A stretch of 64,000 nt of DNA from Nageia nagi (lineage: Eukaryota > Pinophyta). Each line of letters starts with the position of its first letter. Position 1 is the first letter of the stretch. The stretch lies in NCBI GenBank assembly GCA_050084985.1, contig JBITNC010000002.1, positions 28,148,001 through 28,212,000 of the forward strand, given 5' to 3'. The translations under genes and the position numbers were made by a program. The notes beneath the pieces are model-generated. The model ran no database searches. It was not told the DNA's origin and was given only the letters and a program-made list of their open reading frames with translations. This document shows positions 33,872 through 46,410 of this stretch, one piece after another.

Positions 33872-35395
33872 CATAGAATAAAAATACTTTTTTTTTATAA
33901 ATACGGCCCGAGGCCAAATACGTAAAAATAGCCAAAGTGCGGTGAAAATTCGTAGATTTAAAAAATCATAAATACGGAAAACTCAACAAAAAAATGGAAA
34001 AAGGATAGTAAAGAAATGTAAAATATAGGAAAAGTTTGTGCAAAAAAAAGGAAAATTTGGCAAAAAAGAATGGACAAAAGACTGGACAAAGACGGTAAAT
34101 TCTAGAAAAATATGTGGTGCATTAAAAAACAAAAAAAAAAAAGCATTTTTTGATATTTTTCTATAGAGCATGCTTATCTAATTGCCATAAATGATTAAAT
34201 CATTCCTATAAACAACCATATCATCTACCAAAACATTCATGACATAAAATTTAAAGAAAATGATAGTAGATTGTAATTCACGTTCATAAATCATAACATC
34301 AATATATGATAATAAAAGTCATCTACAAAATGTATGTCAGATCAAGATGTTTGCTCATAAAATCATAAGTGTACCACTACTATCTCATAGACTCATAATG
34401 CCATTGAGTGCCAGGCGCCAACAAAGTACAAAAAATGCTAAATAACTAAATACAATGTCTCATGACTCATCAATGTGTGTGGTCCGAGGCTCTAGCCCTT
34501 TTATTAATCAATCAACAACCACTACTACCACCACCACCATGTGCTCCACTAATAGGTGTAGTAGGAGACAAAGAAGGTGCTCTCATACGGGTAAGAGCAC
34601 TACGAGGAGGCAATCCTAAACTACTGGCATAGCCACCAACATTCTTGTGGGGCCTCTACCTCTAGTACCAAACAAGTGGCTCATCATCCTCAGGCTCACT
34701 CTTAATGTCTTAGTAAACTTGATGCTCATAAACCTATTGAGATCCAACACCATGACCAAACTCCACAACAGGAGGCAATGGATCAAAACGTTGAGGTTCC
34801 TCCTCTATTGCATGCTCCTCCTCCTCCTCGCCCTTATCTACAAGTTCATCTATCTCCTGCTCCATGTCAAGTCATTCTTCTTTAAATGCTTCATGTAACT
34901 ACTACTCTAGATCTTCCACGACATCCACTTGAGGTGCATCATTGTAAAAAAAGAAAAAAAAAGTCAACATTTATAGGACCTATCAAGAGTTTTTAAATAT
35001 CACATGTACGGGGTGCGAGTAAAATGAAGAACCTAAATGAGAGATCAATGGCATACAAGTTAATGGGCATCCTCATCCTTTTTTGCAATTACCTCACATA
35101 CAATTGCAGGATGACATAAATGTTCACTATCATTCAAGCGTTGTGTTGTCAACTTAATAACATAAAACAGATTTCATCATAATGAGCATTGACAACTGAG
35201 AAGCAAGAAGTGTCCATTAAATTTTGAAAGTTGAAATGAATCAAATTGATAACATGTTCCGCTTCTTGGAGTGAAATTTTTCAAATGCACTCCAATTGCA
35301 CTCACATCTTGAAGCGCTACATGTTTACCTAAGGATACAGATGGCAAATCTTTGCAACTCAAGTGTTTCATCCCCAAAATTTGTCCACCACAACT

Positions 35396-35538
35396 CTAAA
35401 AAATGAATTAACAAAGAAAAACCAGAAAATATTAAATATTTAAAGGACTAAATGTATAAACTTAAAAAATTTAAAATTATAAATATAAAGTTTTAAACTT
35501 AAAAAAAAACAACATAATGAACTTTGAACTTTTCTCAC
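35396..35538 (-). other. Probable intron of the hAT transposase
   Basis: On the minus strand the donor CCAA|GTGAG (35538) and the acceptor TTTTTTAG|AGTTG (35396) bracket 143 AT-rich bases. Removing them joins the RNase-H-like core to the dimerisation domain in frame. Confidence 0.6.
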
Positions 35539-36227
35539 TTGGAGAGATCATAAAACATGCCTCTAGCAAAGTGATAACCAAAAAGGCCTCTTGAGTGCTT
35601 GTATGACTCGAGCTCCTTTAAGATTTTGGATTGAGTGGTGGGATCTTGAACCATACCAACTATGCATTTTGTAAGCCCCAAGTTAACATGAGTATCATTC
35701 TTGTATTTAGAGTTTGGTGCAAAAACAAAGATAGGGTTCAAGATGGCCCCTGCTCCATGAATAGGGCAATACAACATATTCCACCATCATTGATCAATAA
35801 GAGCCCAAAACTCCATGTGCTATTATCAAACTCATTCTCCTCATTAGGATGATCAATATAATAATGCATTATGGCCTCCTTGGCCTTAGCCATGGCGTTA
35901 TACAAATAGCCCATAGTGGGCCTATCACTATCAACCAAATGTAGGACTTGTACAAGTGGTGCAGTCATATTACAAATCTCTTTGAGCATCCTCCAAAATT
36001 CATCCCTAGCTATCGAAGAAGACACTACTATGCCCTCTAGCCGTGTACTCATGGCAAAATCACTCCACTCTTTGAAAACAAATATTGAACGCAACTCATG
36101 TATGTTCCTGAATATCGACTGAAGATAGATGAAATTAAAGGCAAAACATGTAACTCCTAGGTACAAGTCCCTATCGTTGGTGTACCTTCTCATCATGCTA
36201 GGAATTGTGGTCTTATTAAAAATGTAC

Positions 36228-36289
36228 CTTGTAAGATAAGATAAAATAAGATAAGTATTTTAAGATAAGAAAAGATAAGATAAATGTAC
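36228..36289 (-). other. Short probable intron or tandem duplication in the hAT transposase
   Basis: 62 bases made mostly of TTATC repeats, flanked on both sides by the word GGTACATTT. Removing it from the GT at 36289 to the AG at 36228 restores a continuous frame (ISRYIF then NKT). Either a very small intron or a duplication of the junction would explain it. Confidence 0.5.
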
Positions 36290-37967
36290 CTAGAGATTGT
36301 CCTTGCTTGGTCAACTACATATGTCACCCAAGGCATTTTGCCTATGTCCTCTAAAAGAAGATGAATGCAATGACAAGCACATGGAGTTCAGTATAAGGAG
36401 GGATAAATATTCATAAGCTTATTACCTATTGAAATATAACTAGAAGCATTGTCCGTGACCACCTAGACAATGTGCTCCGCCCCCACCTCCTTCACAAACT
36501 GATATAATAAGTCACATAATAAGGTTGCTCCTTTTGCCCTATCAGACACATCTATAGATTTCTTGAATAAAATGTCATATTTAGAGTACAACAAAAAATT
36601 AATTAAGCATCTACTCTTACTATCCGACTACCTGTCAAATAATATGGTACAACCCAATATCTTCCAAGATTCTTCAATGTTAGCCATTATGAAAAAAAAA
36701 TAAAACAAAACTAAAATAAAACAACGAAATAAAAAAAGTATTTAAAAAACTACAATTAAAGATATTTAAAAAAATAATAATTAAATTTTAATATGTACCT
36801 TTCCTGAACTTCCTATTTGAGATCCCTCATGAGAGGTCCTTGCATTTCAGCATGAGTGGTCGCCATATACCCAAGCTCGGGCATAACCCTTGCATTGATC
36901 GTTGATTGCCAAAATATTTTCTTGGTAATGTGAATTGGAACTCCATAATAAATCAATTTGGCCAATAACAAATCAACTTCTTTTTTCTCCTTCTTCAACA
37001 TATTGATAATAGATGGTTGGGCTCCAAGAGTTGCCTGTGGCTAAAAGTAAGAATGGATTCCAATAGGTCCACTTCCGGTAGGTTTACTTGCACTTGCACT
37101 TGGACTTGAAATAGTTGCACTTGCCGCAGAAGAACTCATCCCTCCTAGCTCCATTCGAAATGCTTGTTTCCTTTGTCTTTTCTCAACAATAGAATCCAAG
37201 GCTCTAATTACATCCAAGGCAAAATCTGGACCTACATTTGGGTAACTCTCCACATCTGTCCAGTCTTCAAAAAGATGCCTTTTAAATCTTGTAATTGTTC
37301 CCCGGACAGGCTTATTACAAAGATTACATTTGAAATGTGTTGAACTGCCTAGAACCCCCTCCAATGGAGTCACATACGACTAGAATTTGTACAACTCAAG
37401 CATTTTGCAAATGAAGAAATAGAGCTCCCAAATTTGAACCTCCTCCAACAATGCTCCCCTCTCCTTCTCTCAAGCATGTAAAGAAGAAATGAGAGGAAAT
37501 TTTCCTTGTTTCCCCTTATCCCACACTGAAGGCATGCCCGTCGTATTTGTGTTGTATTTGACATTTTTTTGTCGTTTAAATGCGAAATGTGTCAAGTATG
37601 GTAGGAAAGGGGTTAAGTGTCAAGTTTGCTAGCATTTTCAAGCCATATTCGGCATTTTTTCATGTTTTTTACATTTGTATGCCAAATACACAAAATACAT
37701 GTTTTTCCTTCAAAACAAGGTTCTACCACTGTCACCCAATGTTTTTTACCTGTATTTTGGACCGTATTTCATGTTTTTTTGGTGCCCCCATCGTTTGACT
37801 AGTCAACCTTACATTTTTTATCCATTTTCGTATTTTGCTTGTTTAAACACCCCATTTTTTGCTACTTAAAAACAACGTTTTTTAGGGTTAATACGGATAT
37901 TTTTGAAATACAAAAAATACATTGTATTTGGCATTTTTTCAGCCTTTTTTTATTCTATGTTCCCGAC

Positions 37968-40639
37968 GAGCCCATAAAGAGGGAACGGTTTCCCACTCCC
38001 TTGAGGCATTCCTAGGAACGTCTAGGCTGTTCCCTATAAACAAAGATCACCCAGAAAACATTCCCCAAGGCGTTCCTAAAACAAGGGATGTCAGGAACGC
38101 CTCCTCCAAGGATGAACACATTCCTATGTAATCTTGGTTATTAGAGTAGTGCAGTGAAAATGTTGCAACCAAGAAAGATATATTGAAGGACTTCAAAGAA
38201 CAAGGCACGACTTCGGAACCGGAAATAACTTGAACGAGACTGGGTTTATAGAATAAAGGAAGACATTTGAAAAACAAAAAAGTAAAGCTTGATAAAAAAT
38301 AAAAATGTTTTGTTGCTACTCCAAGAGACTAGAACCAGCTCTCAGTTATTGAGAGAAATTTAAAAATTAGTTAAAAAAGTAGTAAGAGTACAAAGTAACA
38401 TCCAACCAGTACAGGAGTTAACTACAATTCTGGAACCCATCAGCACTTACATCTTCAGCAATACACGGATGGGGAGAGAATTTCTCATACAAGTTTTACA
38501 TAAATCTGAACACCACACACGTCCACATAGATCCATCATGGGCAATGAAGATCAAGATATTAAACCTGATCTAAGACTGGCTTGAAAAATAAAAATGGAA
38601 ATTGTTTATAATAGGAGACTATAATGTGATATAAGTTGAAAAAAATGATTAAACAAAATAAATGACAGGCTTTCTGAATTATTTGTAAGTAAATATACAC
38701 TAACAATGTTGGACCATTCATTAGCCAATTAAGTAGGAAATCAATGAGGTGATCCACTCCATTTTATATAGCAAATTTAGCACTGTGCCATCTGACTAAT
38801 GGAAGCCCTTGTCCATACTGACAAACTCAGACCATTAATTGGCCAATGCAGTAGGCAAACAACTCCCCTTCAAAAAGGATGTCACATGAATATGAAAACA
38901 TCTTGCTGCAACGTATAAAAATCAAGTGTTTTTGAAATAGCTGAATGAAGAACAGATCAAGAGATATAAGATGCAAGGACTTGTCCGAATTTTCTGATTC
39001 ATCAAAGAAAAGGTGAAGCAGTGGAATCAGAATCTTTAGGAAACTATCAAGAATCTTAAAAAAATGCGAGGAGGTAGTTGTCATTCTAGCTCAAACTATT
39101 TGCAACTAGTTCAGCATCTTCAGGTTCAAGAATTCAGCCTCCATAAAAAAAAAAAAAAAATTGAAAACGATTAAGTTCATCTTCTGAAAACGAAACTACA
39201 AATCAATCTGGATAGCAAAAAGATGACAATATTATTTTTTTCGTAAAATGAGTTCAAAGTCAAGACACAAACAGTATAAAGACTGTAAAAGCCAGACAAT
39301 TAAAGGGTAGACAAATTGACCGATACATAACAAATAACCACCACATTCTTCAAGGATCTCCATTCACAGAGAGACAGAATGTACACAATATCTCTACATG
39401 TGATAATAGCCTATAAGTGTAACGGAACATTTGATGTCAATTATCTATTTATTTCCAATTCTTACACAAGTTTGTGTTTTCCAGTAAGGTTTTCCTTGCC
39501 GGAAGTTAAAGTGCCATCTGACTAGCATAGATCATGACATACCCATCCTTACTAGAAGCCCAACTTTCAAAATACTATTAACAAAATTCCTGAACAGGAA
39601 CATCAATAGGTGAGATTGGAAGAGGCTGTGGAGACAATGCTAGCTTATGCGGCTAACATAGGTAATACCTCAGATAGTGCAATCGAAGCATATGCATTAC
39701 GAATAGGTAAGTGCTTGCCAGAGTTTGAGGACGGCTAAAAAACCTTTAGAAATACAATAATTTTTTGTGAAAAATAAAATTACAAAATGGGAAGTTAAAT
39801 CAAAAGAGTCGGCATGGGGGTACAATAATTTATTTATATCGCTATCAATCAATTAGAATTTATTGCTATTTTCATTTAGAGCAATGGAAAGCTTTGGAGG
39901 CAATATTATAAAATAAAGGGCTATCATAAGTATAGGAGTCTCTTACCACTAATTGCTTGTGTCTGTGCCTCCATAGTGCTATCACATGTCATTTCATAAA
40001 ATACCATAAAGTTATTAGGCCGATTAAATTTAAAGAGAATAAGCAGCTTCTAGATGCCTAATATCAAGGGCAATCTGTAATTTGTGGACCAGTGCCACGT
40101 CAGTCAATGATGAATACCAAATTCAAATCTAAAATTTAACCTAGACTCATCTCATATAGAAGGAATCATTTGTTCATTTGAAACATCTAAGCAATCCAAG
40201 ACAGAACTAACCTTATCTCAAAAGCTCTCTTGTCAAACTAACAGTTTCATCAAAGGCAAGACATATGCCTTGCCTGCTGCAGCATCAGATGGTAAAAATA
40301 ATCAAAGTGCATCATCATCATCTACAGCATTAGTAATCCTAAATCCTTGATCATCATCGTTGTCTATTTCCTTGAGGGTTTAAACACCTTTTTTTGTGAA
40401 AATGATTTTTGTCATCCATTTTATTACGAACTTTGCTTAGCTTGACTAGATTTAGGAGCTTATTGATAGTTTTTTTTATTATACATGTCCATTTGTGTAT
40501 TTTCTTTCTATAATTGTTGGAAATATTTATAGAACTCAAGAATGTCAGAGAGTATCATCAGAACATCATAACAATTTCCCTGTTTCAATGCAAGCATTAT
40601 CAAGTACAATTTTTAGGTTATCAATAATCAATTTACATC
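37968..40639. other. No recognisable gene
   Basis: Mixed-composition DNA with scattered short frames. One open stretch at 39610-39738 is listed separately. A poly-A run lies near 39143-39160. I could not identify element ends. Confidence 0.4.
39610..39738 (+). other. Short exon-like open stretch
   Basis: 42 codons ending in TAA, reading VRLEEAVETMLAYAANIGNT and then SDSAIEAYALRIGKCLPEFE. The composition is that of a helical protein, and it stands out from the neighbours. No family can be named, and both splice signals and partners are unproven. Confidence 0.2.
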
Positions 40640-40800
40640 TTGTGAGCTCCCCCTTGTGGTAGTAGCAGACCATCTAGGTGGTAATAGGATGTGAAGTGAC
40701 CCCACACATCACAGTGCACACTAGATAGGTCTCTCAACATCTTCATCCTTGAACTTAAATTAGATAGGACTGGCACATTTTGTTGCCTTAGGAATACCAT
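40640..40800 (-). pseudogene. Possible Ty1/copia integrase fragment
   Basis: On the minus strand a frame reads LRQQNVPVLSNLSSRMKMLR followed by DLSSVHCDVWGHFTSYYHLD. The spacing of a basic K/RQ..P stretch, then L..VHCDVWG, resembles the start of the copia integrase core (with its first catalytic Asp). It is short and broken by stops on both sides. Confidence 0.35.
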
Positions 40801-43800
40801 TTACTGCAGTTCTTCATATTTTGTTTCAATTTAAATGCAAGTAGTTTTTGTGCTACTGCAGTAACACTTGGTACCATATTTGTTTATTTTGTGTGCACCA
40901 GGTGTTCACTGAAATCCTACAGCGCATTGAAATTTAGATATGGAACGCTATTTTGATCAACAAACTTCTTATCAGATGTCTTAAAATAGCCATTGATAAA
41001 AACATAAGAACCAACATTCAATCCTCCTTCAAATTTTCAAAAAAGGTAGATGACAATTGCATCTGAAGATAGAACATGTGGAGGGCTCTCCAGGGTCTTC
41101 AACACTGAACTTATATAAGAATAGCACTATGAAAGTGTTGTAATGCATAAATGAGTAGAATGCAAAGAGCAAGAAAATCCAACAAAGAGCAAGATGAATC
41201 TGAGATGCAGCATTACAAAACTCTGTAGCCGTCCTGCAAATAGTGGCAGTCTCTAGATACCTGGCTGAGTTACTAGCCAAGATGGAGTTAAATTAAGGTG
41301 AACATATGCATCTATAACAACATAGACTCGGAAGAACATCAACCCATAAATGTGAAATGTATCATTCAATATATTAGTTGTAGATGCCTTGCCCTGATTT
41401 ATGCATTGCCATTGGTGTCTCTTACTTCCTTCACCTTCATTATGAGAAATTGCAAAATTTCAATAAGATATCATTACTACTATAGTGATTGTGAAATCAG
41501 TTCTAAGAAACACTGAAATTCCATAATCAAGAACAAAACTCTTTGAAAGTAGAATGCAAGGCTTGTGAGGCCTCATGATCTTAGTTTGCTGAGTGTGTAA
41601 AATAAAGGCTCATGTTCATTACTGCACATGTACGCATTCATCATTCTATTTATCACCCTATGACAAAGAAGCAAAGGTTTGAAGCAAAGAAATATCAGAA
41701 CAATTCGATTGACATGCTCCCCCATGATAGAGATTCAAGTCTCAAAATGCTAAGGGAAAAGAAAAGTACACCTCCAAACAAAATAAGTTTGAATTGCAAG
41801 AAAGACAATCATCATTAACAAGTTCCATTTTAGCATACCTGGGATTCCACTCAAGGACCAGCCAGTGGCTCAAAGAAGATCTTTCACAAAATTGATCACA
41901 TGCTCAGACTTCAACAAACCATAGCTAACCATGATGACAAATAAACTAGACACCATGGTAGACAAAAAATGTTATCCGAATTATAAAATTTCTCAAGCAT
42001 TCAACCAGAGGCAAATGGACATTCAAGACTTGTGCATGATTCTCATTATTTCTCTCTATAGACTTGGGACTACTAAAGAAAGCCAAAAGTGTATTATGAT
42101 TTCAATGCACGATAGAAATGTGAAAAATTGATCCAATTAATTTATCAAGACAAGCAGTAATATGACAATTGATGGTCAAAATGTTTATGGAAAGAATTGC
42201 TTTTATCAAAAGTTGCAAATTTACAAAAAAAAGGGTTTGATTTCTTCAACATTTGATGTTTTCGACAGACCTTTGATAAGGAGAGGCAACATTCACTAAA
42301 GAAGATATATCGTATTTTTCTTGTAAGGTATATGCTTCTGTCAAGAGACATATTAAGTGTTCAATGTACGAAGGTACAATAACTATAAAGGAAGCAAAAA
42401 ATAATTTTTCATTCATATTGGACAAAAATCTTGTGTCTTGCTGCTCAAGTTCATCTAAGGATTTCCTTAAAATGTTAAGAATTCAACCGTAGATGCCCAA
42501 TAGCATAGTGTGAAGTACTCGAAAGTCAAAATTAAGCCAGTAACAGAAACGAAAATAAATTGAAGCATCAACTTGGGATAGTTGCATAATAGAGAGTCCA
42601 CAACCTGTAGGGTAATTTGTGTCAAATATGCTTGATTTAATCAGAATTTAAGCAGAAGGAAGCATTACTCAATGATTTCAAGGGAATTAACCTGAAAGAA
42701 AACTACATATTTAGTGTGTGGTGGGGCATAATCAGTTACAACATAAGAACTCCAATCAACAGTTAGAATAATCACGGAGCACGATAGAATGTTGCAGACT
42801 ACTAGGAAATTTAAATGAGCTTCATTGAATACTTCATATCAACATGGATACCTGGCAAATTTCGTACTAGTAGTTTCAGACTCCCTCCATATGCTTGTTT
42901 CATTGTGATTAATTGATGCAAACCTATTAACTTACAGCCTAAAACATTTTTTAAATTGCAATCATCTTGTTCGATTTACAAACAATATGATTCCCACCGT
43001 CCCCCAATAATAGAGGAAAGACTATATCGCTCAGCTGCAGAACCTATCTGGACCTAAAGTTGATGATCTTACTAGCAACTATGCTATTCTGAACTGTATA
43101 ATTTATGATGAAAATACTAAAGATCTGCTCAGCTGTTATGGCCTGACCATTCTGAGTTTATTTTAGGAATATTGTGGATTTGGGCTCAAATTATATTTAG
43201 CTCAGTCCTTATTTGGAGTTTTTTTAGAACACAGTTTTAAAACATGTTGCCATCTCCTCTATGCAATTTTTTGCTATTGTTGCATCGATTTCAAAATCGT
43301 TTCACCAAAATTTTATATTTTTTTTGTCACCACGATTCATTATGCATAACCCTGGCTTGGACTTTCTACCAAAGAGGGAAGTCCTCAAAAATTTGATGAG
43401 CTTCTAAAAGGCTTGAACTTTTGGATTACATTCTCTGACACCTTCGGGGATTTGTGTTAGTAAAATTTAGAACCTAGAATTCATGTAGCTTCACAACTTT
43501 CTTGAGCTCTTGAGCACCTTCCCACATGACTAAAGAAAACAAGCCTTCAGGATGCTCTAAATATAGAAAATGTATGCGTCAAAGTAGTAATGAATGCATC
43601 TTCTAAAGCTTTATGTGTCTGTAAGCTATCCATGATCACACTCCAAATGGAACTTTTTGAAACAATTCCTTCCTTTGAGCATTTACTCGCATGAAGGCTT
43701 GCCATTTGCTCTCCTAAAGCAATAATGGAATTGGCAGAATTTCACCAACCTCGCTAGAAAAGATGAGAAGGAAAGAACCAACCCACCTCCTTTTATAGCA

Positions 43801-44730
43801 TTCAGGAATGACCTCTAAATTAAATGCCATTCACTCCTCACGAATCTCCACCATCATGACATTGATTTCATTGGGATTTTTTATTCTCCTTTTGGATCAG
43901 CTTGCTCATGTGAGATATAGCTTTAAATAACTATGACATCTAGCGAACTGAACTCGCCCAAGTTGATTATGGATGACATGTTACCTTTAGTTGCTCCGCA
44001 AGCTAAACACATCATCACATGTCTTCTCCAAATGGTTTGAGTTGATATCCTCTTTTAATGCTTGGATTACATGGAATCTTTCATACGAATTTTGGATAGG
44101 AATAAGCCTTACTTCTTTTGGATAGGAATTCTACATTTTTGTTCTTTCTTTCAGTTGCATAGTTAGCCTTCTACACTCTACAAGTGATACAAATACTTGT
44201 GTTTTGGAAATGCTAGTTCGTGTGGCAAGTGATGATTTTGCTTCACTCATTGGCACTTGATTATGCTATGATGCATAAATCAAAGTAGAAGGATGAGGAA
44301 TTGTAAACATCCCTTCTTGCCTATTCTCATCATCATACCCATTGCATTTCTGGACATGGTACGAAAATGGCTTCTTTGCATAAATTAAACTTACAAGCAA
44401 CTGGGAAAACTTAAAATTATTTCATCCAATGAGAAACTTCGATCTTGAGTCTTTCATGCAAAAGATTTAGGCATTATATCCCAATGCTGGCTCCTCAAGA
44501 GGCTAGGTGAGCTTATTGACCAAGCCCTGAACTTGAGAATCCCAGATATTCTCTGTTATTTGAAAAGTCGGGATTCAGGGGATGTTTTGCTCACATTGAA
44601 TCCCCAAAAGTGTCAGGTCTTTTAAACACTCCCAGGTTTTTAATCCTCTTTTGAGTACTTCGGCTACTGCCACCATGGACAATTTGGAAGTTCCAACCTT
44701 TTGCTTTTCAGCTTTAGTGATCCGGTTTTA
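40801..44730. other. No recognisable gene
   Basis: Long stretch without supported genes. Frames of up to 83 codons occur on both strands but carry no family motif. A+T is high; no terminal repeats or RNA genes were seen. Confidence 0.45.
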
Positions 44731-45006
44731 ATGAATTTTCCAATTATTGGTAACATTGTATTGGTCCGGACAACTCGAAACTCCATCATTCCTAATCATT
44801 TTGCACTTACTGCTTTTCTTGATAACTTCAGCACTTTGGATTATCAGGTGTTGAAATGGGTTAACAAGCTCCGGATTTTGTTGCGTTTCCTTCCGGGTCT
44901 GGTTTTTGAAGAAGAGTTTGAACTTTCTAAAGGGCCAAGAGCACCAAGGAGGGAAGTACCGCAAAAAGTTGACGAGCTTCAAAGAGGACTGCAATTTCAT
45001 AATTAA
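44731..45006 (+). other. Unidentified ORF, 91 codons from ATG
   Basis: The frame reads MNFPIIGNIVLVRTTRNSII to LPGLVFEEEFELSKGPRAPR and stops at 45004-45006. An ATG in a textbook plant/animal initiation context (GCCACCATGG) lies at 44674 in another frame. The C-terminal part is charged and of higher G+C. No family is recognised; an antisense frame of similar length overlaps, so coding is doubtful. Confidence 0.2.
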
Positions 45007-46048
45007 TTAATTCCTATGCCCAACCTCTTAGGAGAGAAGTAAACTTGTATTTGGAAACTATGCTGCTAAACCTACGATATTGTGAAAAAGGAAAATTTGA
45101 AAATAAATCAAAACTTTATTTCAAAATTCCACATAAATGACAACAAGAAATTCAAAAAAGTTGTTTAAAATTTGATGAGATGGAACTCGTTATTATTCAG
45201 GTTCACCATCAACATATCTAACCACGTTATGAATCATCCAACTAGATTTTGGTATATAGATACAACATTTCTCAAAAGTAATAACAAAAGTTGCAACAAA
45301 CTTGGTTTGAAGCAACAAATGGAAATTATTTCAACTTGATTTGTTGAGAAAGAGAGGTCAGTCCAGCAGAACTTTGAACACTCAAATTCCAGATAAAAAA
45401 CTTAACGCATAGACCAAGAGAAGGTTAAAAGTAAAACAAATATTAGAGACAAATAGGTTAATCAATTACTCCAGAATTGTAAGAATTTCAACATGTAATA
45501 TTCTGTGACTAGAAGAGACAAGTTAATCCTTCAAATGCCTCTACAGTATCCTTCTAATGCCTTTGAACTGTATATTATTTTATTGAGGCAGATGGAGATA
45601 AAATAGACTATTTTGTGTGACATAACATTTGCAAATGCAATTAATGTCAGATCTTTTGATTTCTACTAAAGTTGATAAGTTACCAATTTAAACTTCAAGA
45701 AAAGCAATTGTAAAACTTACAATTATACCAATAAGCTGGAGAAAACAAAACTAGTTGATATATTGTAAGGTACAGAGAATTTTCGGACAACAATTACATT
45801 AACAGTTCAAAATTGTATTTACACAAACACAACTGTGTTTCACTATATACATTACAAAATCTGTTGTAGAAGACAGTAGAGATTATTTTCATAAAGCTAG
45901 CCATGTCATGTTTGTTCAATGTGCCATGTACTCGTATGACTTGATTGTACAAACATACAAGTGAGAGTACACAAAGAGTATACTTTTTTCTGCACAGCTG
46001 TCGATAGTACTTACCAAAAGGATGCCTCATTTTCAAAACCTGGCATAA
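45007..46048. other. No recognisable gene
   Basis: AT-rich; only short frames. Confidence 0.45.
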
Positions 46049-46186
46049 GGGTCTTTGCTTTAAGGCAGTTGGTGGATGTGGTCCTCCTCTGAAGTGATAC
46101 TGTTATGATGAGATAATGATCTTTGCTTTTTAAGGCAGTTGGTCTATGTGGCCCTCGTCTGAAGCGATATTGTTATGATAAGATAA
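46049..46186. repeat. Tandem duplication, about 70 bp, two units
   Basis: Units 46049-46116 and 46117-46186 share CTTTGCTTT, TTAAGGCAGTTGGT, ATGTGG and GTTATGAT.AGATAA with about ten differences. It lies 3' of the F-box gene, perhaps in or just beyond its 3' untranslated region. Confidence 0.8.
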
Positions 46187-46410
46187 CTCGTTTCTTGCAG
46201 AATGTGGCCTTGACCATGGTATTGATATGATGAAGGGGCTGGCTTCTCAGCTATCTCAGGAAAAATAGAAGCGTAGAGGGAAAGTATCATGCCTTCAAGT
46301 CATTAGCTAATAAGTTAATTCGGCTAATAAAAAGTTAAAAATGAAATGCACTTCCATTGCCATCCTTATCAGGAAAAAGTCATGTTAACTGAGTTACATC
46401 TTAAACTTTG

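Larger units (their letters stand above)
34500..37564 (-). pseudogene. hAT transposase (BED finger, DUF659, RNase-H-like core, hAT dimerisation domain)
   Basis: Minus-strand order: BED-type zinc finger (THFKCNLCNKPVRG, RFKRHL, about 37340-37260); DUF659 (KKEVDLLLAKLIYYGVPIHI, about 36990-36930; DRAKGATLLCDLLYQFVKEV, about 36550; VTDNASSYISIGNKLM, about 36460; CACHCIHLLLEDIGKMPWVT, about 36380-36320). The core's later part is MRRYTNDRDLYLGVTCFAFN (about 36190-36140) and GAGAILNPIFVFAPNSKYKN (about 35750-35690). The C-terminal dimerisation domain is LWWTNFGDETLELQRFAI, TCSASRCECNWSAFEKFHSK (about 35390-35260). A Glu-rich acidic tail and a Gly-rich end follow (about 34880-34510). In-frame stops occur in DUF659, in the dimerisation domain and in the tail, and there is a frameshift near 35770. 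It is inactive but unusually complete. Two probable introns are still readable. Confidence 0.85.
33872..37959 (-). mobile_element. hAT transposon, decayed
   Basis: A 4,088-bp element whose ends are inverted CATAGAATAAAAA (left start 33872; right end TTTTTATTCTATG at 37959), continuing with a shared GCCAAATAC block inside. The flanks TTTCCAAC (33864-33871) and TTCCCGAC (37960-37967) form an 8-bp target duplication with two mismatches, both transitions. Eight bases is the hAT rule. The transposase lies on the minus strand. The terminal 300-400 bp on each side are AT-rich, with many ATACGG/CCGTAT and AAATAC words likely to be subterminal transposase-binding repeats. Confidence 0.8.
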
